NCBI GenBank assembly: GCA_946902875.1
Contig: OX336350.1
Span: 21,628,048 to 21,692,047, forward strand
Source of the DNA: Nematopogon swammerdamellus
Taxonomy: Eukaryota > Arthropoda > Insecta > Lepidoptera > Adelidae
Reading direction: 5' to 3'
DNA length: 64,000 bases
Shown here one piece after another: positions 34,301 to 46,300 of this stretch. The stretch's first letter is position 1. Each line of letters starts with the position of its first letter. The notes below the pieces were generated by a model. That model worked only from the letters and a program-made list of their open reading frames with translations. It did not search any database and was not told where the DNA came from. A program made the position numbers and the translations under genes.

Positions 34301-37300
34301 ATTGCAGCTCCCCGACCTGCAACAGGTGAGCGATCTGCTCACCTCACCTCCGCCAGAGCGCAGGTACGATGCGCTGAAAGCGCGTCTAATCTCCGCAAAT
34401 GCAGACTCGGAACTCCGGCAGTTTCAAAAACTGCTCGGAGAAATGCAGTTGGGTGACCAACGACCGTCGCAGCTCCTCCGACGTATGCGGGACCTGGCAC
34501 GAGATAAGGTGAGCGACGACGCCCTTAAATTCTTGTGGGCCGGTCACCTCCCGACGGCTGTACGCGCTGTCCTGGCAGTAAGCGACAAGGAGAGTTTAGA
34601 AGACCTAGCCGTCATTGCAGACAGCGTCCTTGAAAACACACGCTGCACTCAGGTGAACGAACTTGCACCTGCACCTGTCGCATCACAGTCATGTGAAATG
34701 CAGGCGTCAGTCGCCGCTCTCGCCACACAAATGGCACGCATGTGTGCCGAAATCGCCTCGATACGCGATGAGCAGGCTCAACAGCGACGCCCGCACCGTC
34801 CCCGCTCGCGGACACCGGCACACAGGTACAGATCCAGCTCGCGTACAGGTGCATCGGAACAGAAGGCCGGCTGGCTATGCTGGTACCACCATACATTCCG
34901 CGAGAAGGCCAACAAATGTGAGCAGCCATGCGCGTGGAAGGACCAGACGAAAATGCAATCGGAAAACTAGACGCAGTGCAGCCTAAGGCGGAGGTCTGCA
35001 CATTGGAAAATTCCAAACGCCTTTATATAACCGACCGCAACTCGGGCATAAATTTTCTCATAGACTCCGGAGCAGACATCTCGGTACTGAGTAGGAACAA
35101 AGGCTCGCCCTCGGATTATGTTTTATACGCGGCAAACGGGTCGGCGATAACCACATACGGTGAGAAGTCACTAACTCTCGATCTCGGACTAAGAAGGCCA
35201 TACAAATGGAGTTTCGTGGAGGCGAACGTGCGGATGCCTATAATAGGCGCAGATTTCTTGGAGTATCATAACCTGCTCGTGGATCTGAGGAATCGACGTC
35301 TAATCGATGGTACAACGGAACTCCACGTGAAAACTACAGCAATATCGTCCGATCAACCGACAATAAAAACCGTCTGCGCCGGCGACCCATTTGGTGAGAT
35401 AATAGCCTCCTTCCCCAACGTAACAAAGCCGTCCGTTTTCGGAAAGGAAGCCATAAAACACAGCGTCGAGCACTATATTGAGACAAAAGGCCCCCCCGTT
35501 CACTGCCGACCTAGACCCCTTGCTCCGGACAAGTACAAAAAAGTTAAACAGGAAATCGAGACAATGCTCGAACTCGGTATTATACAACCCAGTAAGAGTC
35601 CGTGGGCTTCGCCGATACATGTGGTCGACAAGAAAAACGGTGACATCAGAATCGTAGGTGATTACCGATTACTCAATGGAAACACGATTTTGGACGCATA
35701 TCCCACTCCACGATTACATGACTTCACCTACATTTTACACAACAAAAGGGTATTCTCCAAGATTGATCTTAACAAAGCTTACCATCAAATACCGGTTCGT
35801 AAAGAAGACATTCCTAAGACAGCGGTAACCACACCTGTCGGCCTGTTTGAATACCGACGCATGTGCTTCGGCCTAAAAAACGCTGGGATGTCTTTCTGCA
35901 GGTTTATTCACACCGTTCTACAAGGACTAGATTATGTCTTTGCCTACGTTGACGATATAATAATAGCATCCGAGGACGAGGAAGCACACAAAAAACATCT
36001 GCGAGAAGTCTTACGACGCCTCGACGCGCACGGCATTACTTTAAACATGCAGAAGTCAGAATTCAATCGGTCACAGCTGACATTCCTTGGATACTCCGTG
36101 TCCCCGGAAGGGATCACTCCGCTACCCGAAAGAGTCTCAGCGTTGAGCAATTACAAAAAACCCACCACGGTTCTCGAGTTACGACGATTCATTGGTGCCA
36201 TAAATTTCTATCGAGAATGCTTGCCAAACGCTGCAGTTTATTTAGCACCACTCAATAGATATTTGGTGAACTCAAAGAAACGAGACAAAACAATAATACA
36301 ATGGACACCGGAGGCAGACGTCGCTTTCGAAAATTGTAAAGAGGCAATTAAGAATGCGTGTATGTTGGCGCACCCCGCAGCGGGAGCTCAACTAAGCATA
36401 ATGACAGATGCCAGCAACACTAGTGTCGGAGCTGTATTGCACCAACATTCATCAAAGGGGAGAGAGCCATTGGGTTTCTTTAGTAAGACGTTGAGTGAGA
36501 CACAGCGCAAATACAGCACATACGACCGAGAGCTGTTAGGTATCTACATGGCGGTCAAGCACTTCCGTCGGCTCATCGAGGGATCGTTTGTTAAAGTTTA
36601 TTGCGACCACAAACCTCTAACTTTCGCCTTCAAGAAAAACGAAACAACTAATGATACGCCGAGACGATTACGCCAGCTTGACTACATATCACAATTCGTG
36701 TCGAACACATCGCCGGCGAAGACAATCCTGTGGCAGATTTTCTGTCACGCCTCGCCGAAATCAATTGTCCCAGCGCAATAGACTATGAGAAACTGGCACA
36801 AGAACAACAAGCAGACGAAGAGCTGAAGGAATTTATTTCACGAGAAAAGTCAACTCTTCGATTAGTTCAGATTCCGGCCATCAAATTGAATGTTTATTGT
36901 GACACGACTGGCGGAAAGACAAGGCCGTACCTCACGAAGAACTTTCGCCATCAAGCCTTCACGACCATACATGGTATTTCACATCCAGGCGTAAGAGGAA
37001 CGCGCAGGCTGATGAAGGAGAAATTCTTTTGGCCCGGCATGCTGAACGACGTCAAGGAGTGGACAAAGTCGTGCCTACCATGCCAGAAGTCGAAGGTATC
37101 ACGGCATACAAAGTCGCCATTTGGGAAGTATGAACCAAGTGATCGGTTTCAGCACCTGAATGTGGACATGGTTGGTCCACTCATGCCTTCAAATGGATAC
37201 CGCTACGCAGTGACGATCGAGGACCGAGCAACAAATTGGCCAGAGGCAATCCCCGTCAGCGACATGTCGGCAGAAACTGTCGCGAGGGTTGTCTACGAGC

Positions 37301-40300
37301 ACTGGATTGTCCGTTTCGGCTGCCCCCTACGAATTTCCACAGATCAAGGACGTAACTTCGAGGCAGAGCTGTTTCAGAACCTCGCGAAGTGCATGGGTAT
37401 TAAAAAAATCAGGACAACCAGCTATCACCCGCAATCGAACGGCCTTATCGAAAATTTTCACCGAAGTATGAAAGCAGCATTAATGGCCCGATCAAACAGC
37501 GAGAACTGGGCAGAAGAATTACCATCAGTTTTATATGGTCTGAGAGCAGCTCTTCGAGACGACACATCAATCAGCGCAGCTGAAATGGTTTATGGAACCA
37601 CTATTAGACTGCCGGGAGAGTTTTTCGAACCTTCACCAACATCGTACACCGTCGACGAGAGCTATGTGGACAAACTTCGCGAACACATAAGCAAAATAGC
37701 TTCTGTACCTAAGCGCGAAGCTAGGCAGACGTCAGTTTTTGTGCATCCGGAACTAAGTAGGTGCACACACGTGTTCGTCAGGTGTGATCGCGTGACACGA
37801 CCTCTCACACCACCTTACGAAGGACCGTTCCCGGTAATAAAAAAGAAAGACAAATATTTTATAGTAAAACTTCCTAACAGGGAAGTCGCAATAACATTGG
37901 ACAGGCTAAAACCGGCTTTCTTACCCAACGATGAAAGAAACGGTTCACGCGACGCACCTGCCGACTCCGCCCAAGTACCTACAACGAAGCCTAGTCCCAC
38001 ATCTCCTACCCATAATTCAAGTGAGACAGACACTACAATACCATATCACGTGTCTAAGTTCGGTAGAATATGTAAAAAAACTGTTCGTTTTGCAGACCAA
38101 TAACTTTCGTTTCATTCTCACCCATATCGACGACCAGCTGAGTGCCGGTCAGCGTCCCGGTTTGTCTGTGAACCATAAAAATAGTGAAAGTGCAGTGAAA
38201 TAAACAAATAACAGGTGTATCTGAGGCGCTAAGCCCCATCCAAACAAAGTGCAATGGTGTGGACAAAAAAATTACCATAAAACTATTACAAACAATAATG
38301 ATACTCGAACTGTTTATTGCTTGCACCAGAAACATTATGAAAGGACTAATATTACGCTATTTACTTTACACTTCTTACTTTTATGTCGTGATTATAGTTA
38401 TGTTAATAATGTGTTGCTTAAAATGAGTTCAATTTAAACTTTCTTTGTGTCACATAATCTATTTGAAAGTGATAAATGTGCATGTATTAGTTTTAACAAA
38501 GCCGCAATCAATCTTAGAAATCGCAATAACGTTTTGTGAGTTGTATTAGGAAGCATACAAATGTTGGAAAACCCGTCGTTTAACATCCTTCAAGGAAATC
38601 TACGACAGATCCGTCAACTTGTTAGAGTATCATTTCATTCGCATCACTTATATTTTATAACAATAGCGCTAATACCTGCTGTTCCAAGATACACTGAATA
38701 GTTTGTAATTTAATTTGAACATTTAATAGTTTTAATTTATTGTATAATGTTTAATTTGTAAGATTAGACACAAATATCGCAAGATCGTACGTAGTTATAA
38801 CTATAACTTATAATAACGCACGTTTCATCAAATGCATTCTTGTTCAAACAATAAACCTCGTTCGTACACACGGGCGTAAAGCACTTATGCTGAAAGATGT
38901 AAAGAATTTTACGACAACGGAAGGTTACGCACAAAACTCCATGCCCAACGCTTGTAGTTTTGCCTGATCGCAATGTCGATTTTTCATAATACACTTACTC
39001 ATTACTTTTACTTAATTAATAATCGTAGTATGCATGCATCTTAACGTAATCAGTAAATTATAGAAGAAATGTATTATATTTTACACAATTATTTTCATAC
39101 AGCGGTATGGTTTATTGATTTTGTGTAAATTTACACCTCATTCTGTGTTAGTTAGTACTTCGAATTAGTTAAAAAGTTAGTGTAGAAATTTTAATGGTAC
39201 GTGTTCTCAAATCTATGCCTATGCCTATCTACGATTGTGTTATGTAATAGGTATTAAGCTTAGTCATACTTGTGTGTGAAATTATTGGCGGTGTCTCTCT
39301 TTGCAAAACAAAAGGACTCTCGCCTCAGCGGTTTTTACGACCGCATTGGTGAGCACAATCATCTAGGGTCATTGTTAGGATAGTTTTATTGCACCTCTTA
39401 AAATTTTTCAAGTGTCTCTTTTGTACGCCATCATTTCTGTGGTTCCTGGCACCCTGTATGTTATTGAAATGTTTTTATCTTTCTCATCGTGTTTATATCT
39501 CGTCTTTAAAATGTTTTCTATATTTGTAGTAAGTGGAGGCAGTCGTATAAAAGCAGATAACTGTCACAAGCAATGAACGATTCGTAATTAAAAGTAATTT
39601 TGGTAATGTTGTAATGACAAAATTTTTTTCATAAAGGGGGAAATTGATGTGCCGGACACGACACATCGGTCCGATGCGACGCGGTTACCGCACCCCGCGC
39701 CCCTCTGGCGCGGCGTGCGTCCGCGCTCGCCTCGGCCCGCCGCCCTGGCAGTCGATCACACCACGGAGTCAAGTATAGTCGCTTTGAGTCAATAATAATT
39801 CTCAGTCGTTTTATTACACATTTATACACAGCTATCATAGTGTTTCATTTGGACCTTAAACACTAACACCCTACATAGGACACTCGCATATAGTAGCTAA
39901 AGTGCTACAGTATCATAAATATAATGCAGTATACTTCCAACATACTGCACTGAAGAATAGTAAAACACACTTACTGTAGTTAAGTTAAGCAATTTAAGTT
40001 TTAATTCCTACTTACTGCACTTCTTACTGTCAAATTTGACGGGATGCGTATTTTTAAAAAAAATATTGAATATACAGAAAGATTCGGTTTTTCACCAGGA
40101 TTCCGAATATGTATTCAACTCAATATCGTAAAAAACCTCACTTACTGCACTCTTCATAACGACGGCAGCGCAGGGCACTACACGGTAGGATATGCAGACG
40201 ACCTGACTGTGCTGATTGACGGCAAATTCGAAAGCACCCAATGCAGTTTGATGCAAGATGCCTTCAAAGTCATAGAACGATGGTGCAAAGAGTTCTCGCT

Positions 40301-43300
40301 TAACGTCAATCCCAATAAGACTGAGCTAGTTCTCTTTACACACAAACGGAAGTTAGGCGACTTAACACTGCCAAAACTCTTCAGCACCCCAATACCCCTG
40401 GCAACAGAAGTCAAATACCTGGGCATCACACTTGACAGTAAGCTAAACTGGGCCAAACATCTTAATCTTAAAATAAATAAAGCTCGTATAGCCTTTTGGC
40501 AATGTCGCAGACTCATAGGTAAGACATGGGGACTCAACCCTAACATTACGCTGTGGCTATACTCAGCTATAATAAGACCTATGGTAACTTATGGTGCAGT
40601 AGTATGGTGGCCCAGGACCAAACTCAGCACAGTTATTAACAAACTCCAAAGTTTCCCGCGTCTAGCGTGCGTTGCGACCACAGGGTGCATGCGCACAACA
40701 CCCACGGCAGCGATGGAAGCCATGCTGTGCCTTCCGCCTCTTGAACTTTTCATACAACAAGAGGCGGCAGCCGCAGCAATTAGGCTGAACGTCCTAGGAC
40801 TGTGGAGGGCTAGTACACAAACACCACACACGACCATACTTCAGGAAATCATAAAAAACATCCCCTGATAGAGGCACCGTGTGATAGAATCAGGAAAACA
40901 CACGTGTTTGACAAACACTACTATGTAGAACTAGCTGAGGAACCTAAGGACTATTCGGGGTCCGAGGTAAGAATATACACCGATGGGTCAAAAACAGGGT
41001 CGGGAACAGGGGCAGCAGCTTTCTCACTTGACGTAAACATACATAAGACAATCACTCTAGGTATTCACAACTCAATCTTCCAGGCTGAGTGCATCGGAAT
41101 AATAGAGGCAGCAGCGGCAGTACGCAACAGAGAAATCACTGGTTACCAGATCAGACTACCTGTCAGACAGCGCATCGGTGCTACAAGCCCTAAACACCGT
41201 GACAATCAACTCCGGACTGATACTCCAGTGCCACCAGGCACTAGAGGGTATACAACAAGGTAACCCTACAGTGGATCAGAGGGCACAGCGGCTCCTACGG
41301 GAACGATGCGGCGGACGAGCTGGCTAAACGGGGCTCCAGCTGGAGTGCAGAAGGCCCAGAACCGTATGTACCCTTACCAATCAGCCAGTTCAAATATTGG
41401 CTACATCAACTTACAAAATCTAAACATGAAAATCTTTGGGCCAACACCAGGGGCTGCAGGCAATCCCGGGAAGCCATTCCCAAACCAGACCTGAGACTCA
41501 GGAAGTGCCTGCTAAAGTTCCACAGAGGTCAACTGCGTATGGCGGTAGGACTTCTTACGGGTCATTGCCCACTCAACAGACACTTGTTTACAATAGGTGT
41601 CACCGACAGTCCCCTGTGCAGAGGCTGCATGGCGGAGGACGAATCAGCCACCCACGTGCTCCTGGAGTGCCCGGTGGTGGCAGAAGTACGACTGCAGTTT
41701 CTTGGGAACGTGGGAACTGCCCATGGAGTGTGGAAGCGTCCAAGAATAGTGCTCCACTTCATGAAAGAGCTCGGGTTGCTGGAGTAACACCACCCGAGCG
41801 CCAACGTACAACGGACCGTCTTGAGGTCTCAGTGCGGAGAATGGCCCACCCGCCTTCCCAAGAGGCTGGGCAGCAAACAACAAACAACAACATGGCACCT
41901 ACCTTCTCGGAGGTGATATTGGCTGGTTAGAGCATGTGCTTTGGCCCCTCCGACTCAGCCACCCATACCGGATTACATAAAAAAAAAAAAAAAGACGGCG
42001 TTGTAGCGGCGACACTATCCGAGGTCGCAGCCGTGCCAGTATAGGTAGGTACATAAGAAGGCTGTAGTAGGTACTAACGTCGCAGACGCAGCGGTTGCCG
42101 TAGCCGCAGACGGCGCTGTAGCGGCGACACTCCCCGGGGTCGCAGCCGTGCCAGTATAGGTAGGTACATAAGAAGGCTGTAGTAGGTACTAACGTCGCAG
42201 ACGCAGCGGTTGCCGTAGCCGCAGACGGCGCTGTAGCGGCGACACTCCCCGGGGTCGCGGCCGTGCTAGTATAGGTACATAAGAAGGCGGGAGTAGGTAC
42301 TAACGTCGCAGACGCAGCGGTTGCCGTAGCCGCAGACGGCGTTGTAGCGGCGACACTCCCCGGGGTCGCGGCCGTGCTAGTATAGGTACATAAGAAGGCG
42401 GGAGTAGGTACTAACGTCGCAGACGCAGCGGTTGCCGTAGCCGCAGACGGCGCTGTAGCGGCGACACTCCCCGGGGTCGCGGCCGTGCTAGTATAGGTAC
42501 ATAAGAAGGCGGGAGTAGGTACTAACGTCGCAGACGCAGCGGTTGCCGTAGCCGCAGACGGCGTTGTAGCGGCGACACTCCCCGGGGTCGCGGCCGTGCT
42601 AGTATAGGTACATAAGAAGGCGAGAGTAGGTACTAACGTCGCAGACGCAGCGGTTGCCGTAGCCGCAGACGGCGTTGTAGCGGCGACACTCTCCGGGGTC
42701 GCAGCCGTGCCAGTATAGGTAGGTACATAAGAAGGCGGGAGTAGGTACTAACGTCGCAGACGCAGCGGTTGCCGTAGCCGCAGACGGCGTTGTAGCGGCG
42801 ACACTCCCCGGGGTCGCGGCCGTGCTAGTATAGGTACATAAGAAGGCGAGAGTAGGTACTAACGTCGCAGACGCAGCGGTTGCCGTAGCCGCAGACGGCG
42901 TTGTAGCGGCGACACTCTCCGGGGTCGCAGCCGTGCCAGTATAGGTAGGTACATAAGAAGGCGGGAGTAGGTACTAACGTCGCAGACGCAGCGGTTGCCG
43001 TAGCCGCAGACGGCGTTGTAGCGGCGACACTCCCCGGGGTCGCGGCCGTGCTAGTATAGGTACATAAGAAGGCGGGAGTAGGTACTAACGTCGCAGACGC
43101 AGCGGTTGCCGTAGCCGCAGACGGCGTTGTAGCGGCGACACTCCCTGGGGTCGCGGCCGTGCTAGTATAGGTACATAAGAAGGCGGTAGTAGTTACTAAA
43201 GTCGCAGACGCAGCGGTTGCCGTAGCCGCAGACGGCGCTGTAGCGGCGACACTCCCCGGGGTCGCGGCCGTGCTAGTATAGGTACATAAGAAGGCGGGAG

Positions 43301-46300
43301 TAGGTACTAACGTCGCAGACGCAGCGGTTGCCGTAGCCGCAGACGGCGTTGTAGCGGCGACACTCCCCGGGGTCGCGGCCGTGCTAGTATAGGTACATGA
43401 GAAGGCGGGAGTAGGTACTAACGTCGCAGACGCAGCGGTTGCCGTAGCCGCAGACGGCGTTGTAGCGGCGACACTCTCCGGGGTCGCGGCCGTGCCAGTA
43501 TAGATACATAAGAAGGCGGTAGTAGGTACTAACGTCGCAGACGCAGCGGTTGCCGTAGCCGCAGACGGCGTTGTAGCGGCGACACTCCCCGGGGTCGCAG
43601 CCGTGCCAGTATAGGTACATAAGAAGGCGGTAGTAGGTACTAACGTCGCAGACGCAGCGGTTACCGTAGCCGCAGACGGCGTTGTAGCGGCGACACTCCC
43701 CGGGGTCGCAGCCGTGCCAGTATAGGTAGGTACATAAGAAGGCGGTAGTAGGTACTAACGTCGCAGACGCAGCGGTTGCCGTAGCCGCAGACGGCGTTGT
43801 AGCGGCGACACTATCCGAGGTCGCAGCCGTGCTAGTATAGGTGCATAAGAAGGCGGTAGTAGGTACTAACGTCGCAGACGCAGCGGTTGCCGTAGCCGCA
43901 GACGGCGTTGTAGCGGCGATACTATCCGAGGTCGCGGCCGTGCTAGTATAGGTACATAAGAAGGCGGGAGTAGGTACTAACGTCGCAGACGCAGCGGTTG
44001 CCGTAGCCGCAGACGGCGTTGTAGCGGCGATACTATCCGAGGTCGCGGCCGTGCTAGTATAGGTACATAAGAAGGCGGTAGTAGGTACTAACGTCGCAGA
44101 CGCAGCGGTTGCCGTAGCCGCAGACGGCGTTGTAGCGGCGATACTATCCGAGGTCGCGGCCGTGCTAGTATAGGTACATAAGAAGGCGGTAGTAGGTACT
44201 AACGTCGCAGACGCAGCGGTTGCCGTAGCCGCAGACGGCGTTGTAGCGGCGATACTATCCGAGGTCGCGGCCGTGCTAGTATAGGTACATAAGAAGGCGG
44301 GAGTAGGTACTAACGTCGCAGACGCAGCGGTTGCCGTAGCCGCAGACGGCGTTGTAGCGGCGATACTATCCGAGGTCGCGGCCGTGCCAGTATAGGTACA
44401 TAAGAAGACGGTAGTAGGTACTAACGTCGCAGACGCAGCGGTTGCCGTAGCCGCAGACGGCGTTGTAGTGGCGATACTATCCGAGGTCGCGGCCGTGCTA
44501 GTATAGGTACATAAGAAGGCGGGAGTAGGTACTAACGTCGCAGACGCAGCGGTTGCCGTAGCCGCAGACGGCGTTGTAGCGGCGACACTCGCCGGGGTCG
44601 CAGCCGAACTGGTTGAGCGGCGGCCCGATGCACGGCCGCGTCGTGTTCATGAAGAAGTTGCCCATGCAGGGCACGCAGGTGTAGGAACCCTGCCCGAGCC
44701 GCACAATCCTCGTTAGTTCGCTGACGGGAATCACCCTCACATGCAAATCTTCCCAGTTCGATGCCTCGCACGACAGCGGTAGGAGTACGGCGAGGTAGTA
44801 GTGGAGATAAGCAGTCGCGGGCGAGTGCGAAAGCTTGCATACGTTTGTGCGACTAGCTTTGCTTGCTTTGTAATGTGTGGGGCTGGTACTTTAAAATAAT
44901 ATCCCCACTGCATCTCTCCCCGCGTATGTCGTAAAAGGCGACTAAGGGATATGACTCCCTTCTTATATTACTAGGTGGTAGGGCTTAACCCGCCCGGTTT
45001 GGTGCCACCGCACTAAATGAAAGGTCGGTCGAAACGGCTATGTAAATAGTTTGTGTTTTCCGTCCAGTTCAGTGTAGCCGGCACGACCGAAGGGAAGCTC
45101 TGACGTGGCACCAAGTTCATCCGGTGTTATGGGCTGACATCACGGATGTTGTAGGTGATGTAGGCAACCGTGTCAGTTCCCATAAAAAAAAAATATTTAA
45201 GTAAAGTTCAACGACTGCTTTTGTTTGGTACGTTTAACATGATTTTCGATCAGTTCTAAGTATAGATGAATACCTAATGTAGATGTATTGAAGTGCATGC
45301 GTGCGGTACTATAGCTCTGATGGAGCGCACTGACCGGTGTGTTGACGCAGAGCGCGCCGGGCGGGCAGTTGCCGTTGTCGCGGTCGCACTCGTCGACGTC
45401 GTTGCAGCGCACTTTGTGCTTGGCGTCAGTGCCGGAGCCCTGCCAGGCCGCGCCAGTGTAGCCGGACGGACAGGCGCTGCAGTGGAAGCCGCCGACCACG
45501 TTCGTGCACGACACCAGGTCGTCGCACGGCCGCGACAGGTCGCACTCGTCCATGTCGGTACACCGGTACCCTGTGAGGGCATTACGAGGAGCTTACGAGG
45601 AGTTTCTGATCATGAATTGAATGAACTAGCATCAGAGGATATTAGAACATTATAAAAAAAAAAATAGAATAACCTATAGAAAGAAAAGAAACCTTTGGTT
45701 ATTCGGACGGAGCTTAGCTTTGGCTCCTCTGTCTCAGCAATCCATACCGACGACTGCATAAAATAACGTCAACAATTGCAAAGGTGAGGATACTTGGCGA
45801 AGATATTTCCCCATTCCGGTAGAGCCGGCATAATTTAAAATTGACAATAAGAGAGATTGAGCGAGCGTAATTTTTGTTGTCAGTGGGATTGAAGTTTTGC
45901 AAACGCTTGAGATAGTGCATGCTCCCGAAGACCTTTCGTTTGACCTCATTAACCTGCACACTCCATGTAAGAGATTACTCGATCATAAGGCCTAAATTTT
46001 TAACGCACTTGCTTTAGGGGATAGCTATGCCATTAAAAACAACGGCGGGACGAATCCCCTGTCCAGCTTTGCCAACAATTTTGCTGATCCGATGATTATG
46101 ACTTGTGTCTTAGCAGGATTAACGAGCAGTCCGAACCGCAGAGCCCAATCGAGTGCAGACTCAAGGTCTATATTCATGAGGGCTACGGCAGTTTGAGTGT
46201 CCTCGAGTCGGAAGTGAGCTTAAGAAAGGTGAAAACAAGTTTACCGTCCCAGTGGTATCCCGCAGGGCAGCCGGCGCAGCGGTAGTAGGGTTGCTCCGGT

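Larger units (their letters stand above)
33440..39909 (+). mobile_element. Gypsy-type LTR retrotransposon with three LTRs
   Basis: The intact-looking unit is LTR 2 (33723-33984), gag, pol and LTR 3 (39648-39909), 6187 bp. LTR 2 and LTR 3 appear identical, so insertion is recent. Protease, RT, RNase H then integrase order and the 4-bp duplication GTAT (33436-33439, 39910-39913) fit the Gypsy superfamily. No env-like ORF was found; 38104-39647 is non-coding. It sits within the CACTA element. Confidence 0.94.
31047..40170. mobile_element. CACTA-type (EnSpm-like) DNA transposon inside the LINE
   Basis: The ends are inverted repeats: left CACTGCCGTCGTTACGAAGA, and on the right its reverse complement with four differences in about 29 bp. 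A 3-bp duplication CAG lies at 31044-31046 and 40171-40173. Removing the element with one CAG restores the LINE frame through the RT active-site region. Subterminal TTACTGCA/TGCAGTAA motifs recur in both ends, as in CACTA elements. Without the Gypsy insert it is about 2.65 kb. No CACTA transposase was seen, so it is non-autonomous. Confidence 0.85.
30997..41891 (+). mobile_element. 5'-truncated RNase H-bearing LINE inside the SINE, itself split
   Basis: The element is flanked by a 12-bp target duplication ATGGCACCTACC (30985-30996 and 41892-41903). The 5' scrap (30997-31046) encodes [14 protein letters not shown] of reverse transcriptase. The rest (40174-41891) carries the YADD catalytic region, the RT thumb, RNase H and a C-terminal CXXC..H..C knuckle, then an ACAACAAACAACAAC end. 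Without its inserts it is about 1.8 kb. Clade R1/I/LOA-like by RNase H. Confidence 0.88.
30655..41994 (+). mobile_element. SINE family A copy split by later insertions (outer shell of nest)
   Basis: The 5' part (30674-30996) has the tRNA-like head (GGGTGGCCGAGTGGTTTGGG, B box GGTTCGAATCC) and middle domain. The 3' part (41892-41994) has the tail GACTCAGCCACCCATACCGG and a poly-A run. The two pieces fit a single family A copy. 30655-30673 is a short GTGTATGT-rich stretch of uncertain origin. No clear target duplication was found for the SINE itself. Confidence 0.85.

Noticed and set aside
36698..38103. A separate cellular integrase gene
   Set aside because: It lies between Gypsy LTRs directly after RNase H and is the integrase part of Pol in a shifted frame.
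38104..39647. An env gene that would make the Gypsy copy an errantivirus-like element
   Set aside because: No ORF above about 90 codons, no signal or membrane pattern; the region looks non-coding.
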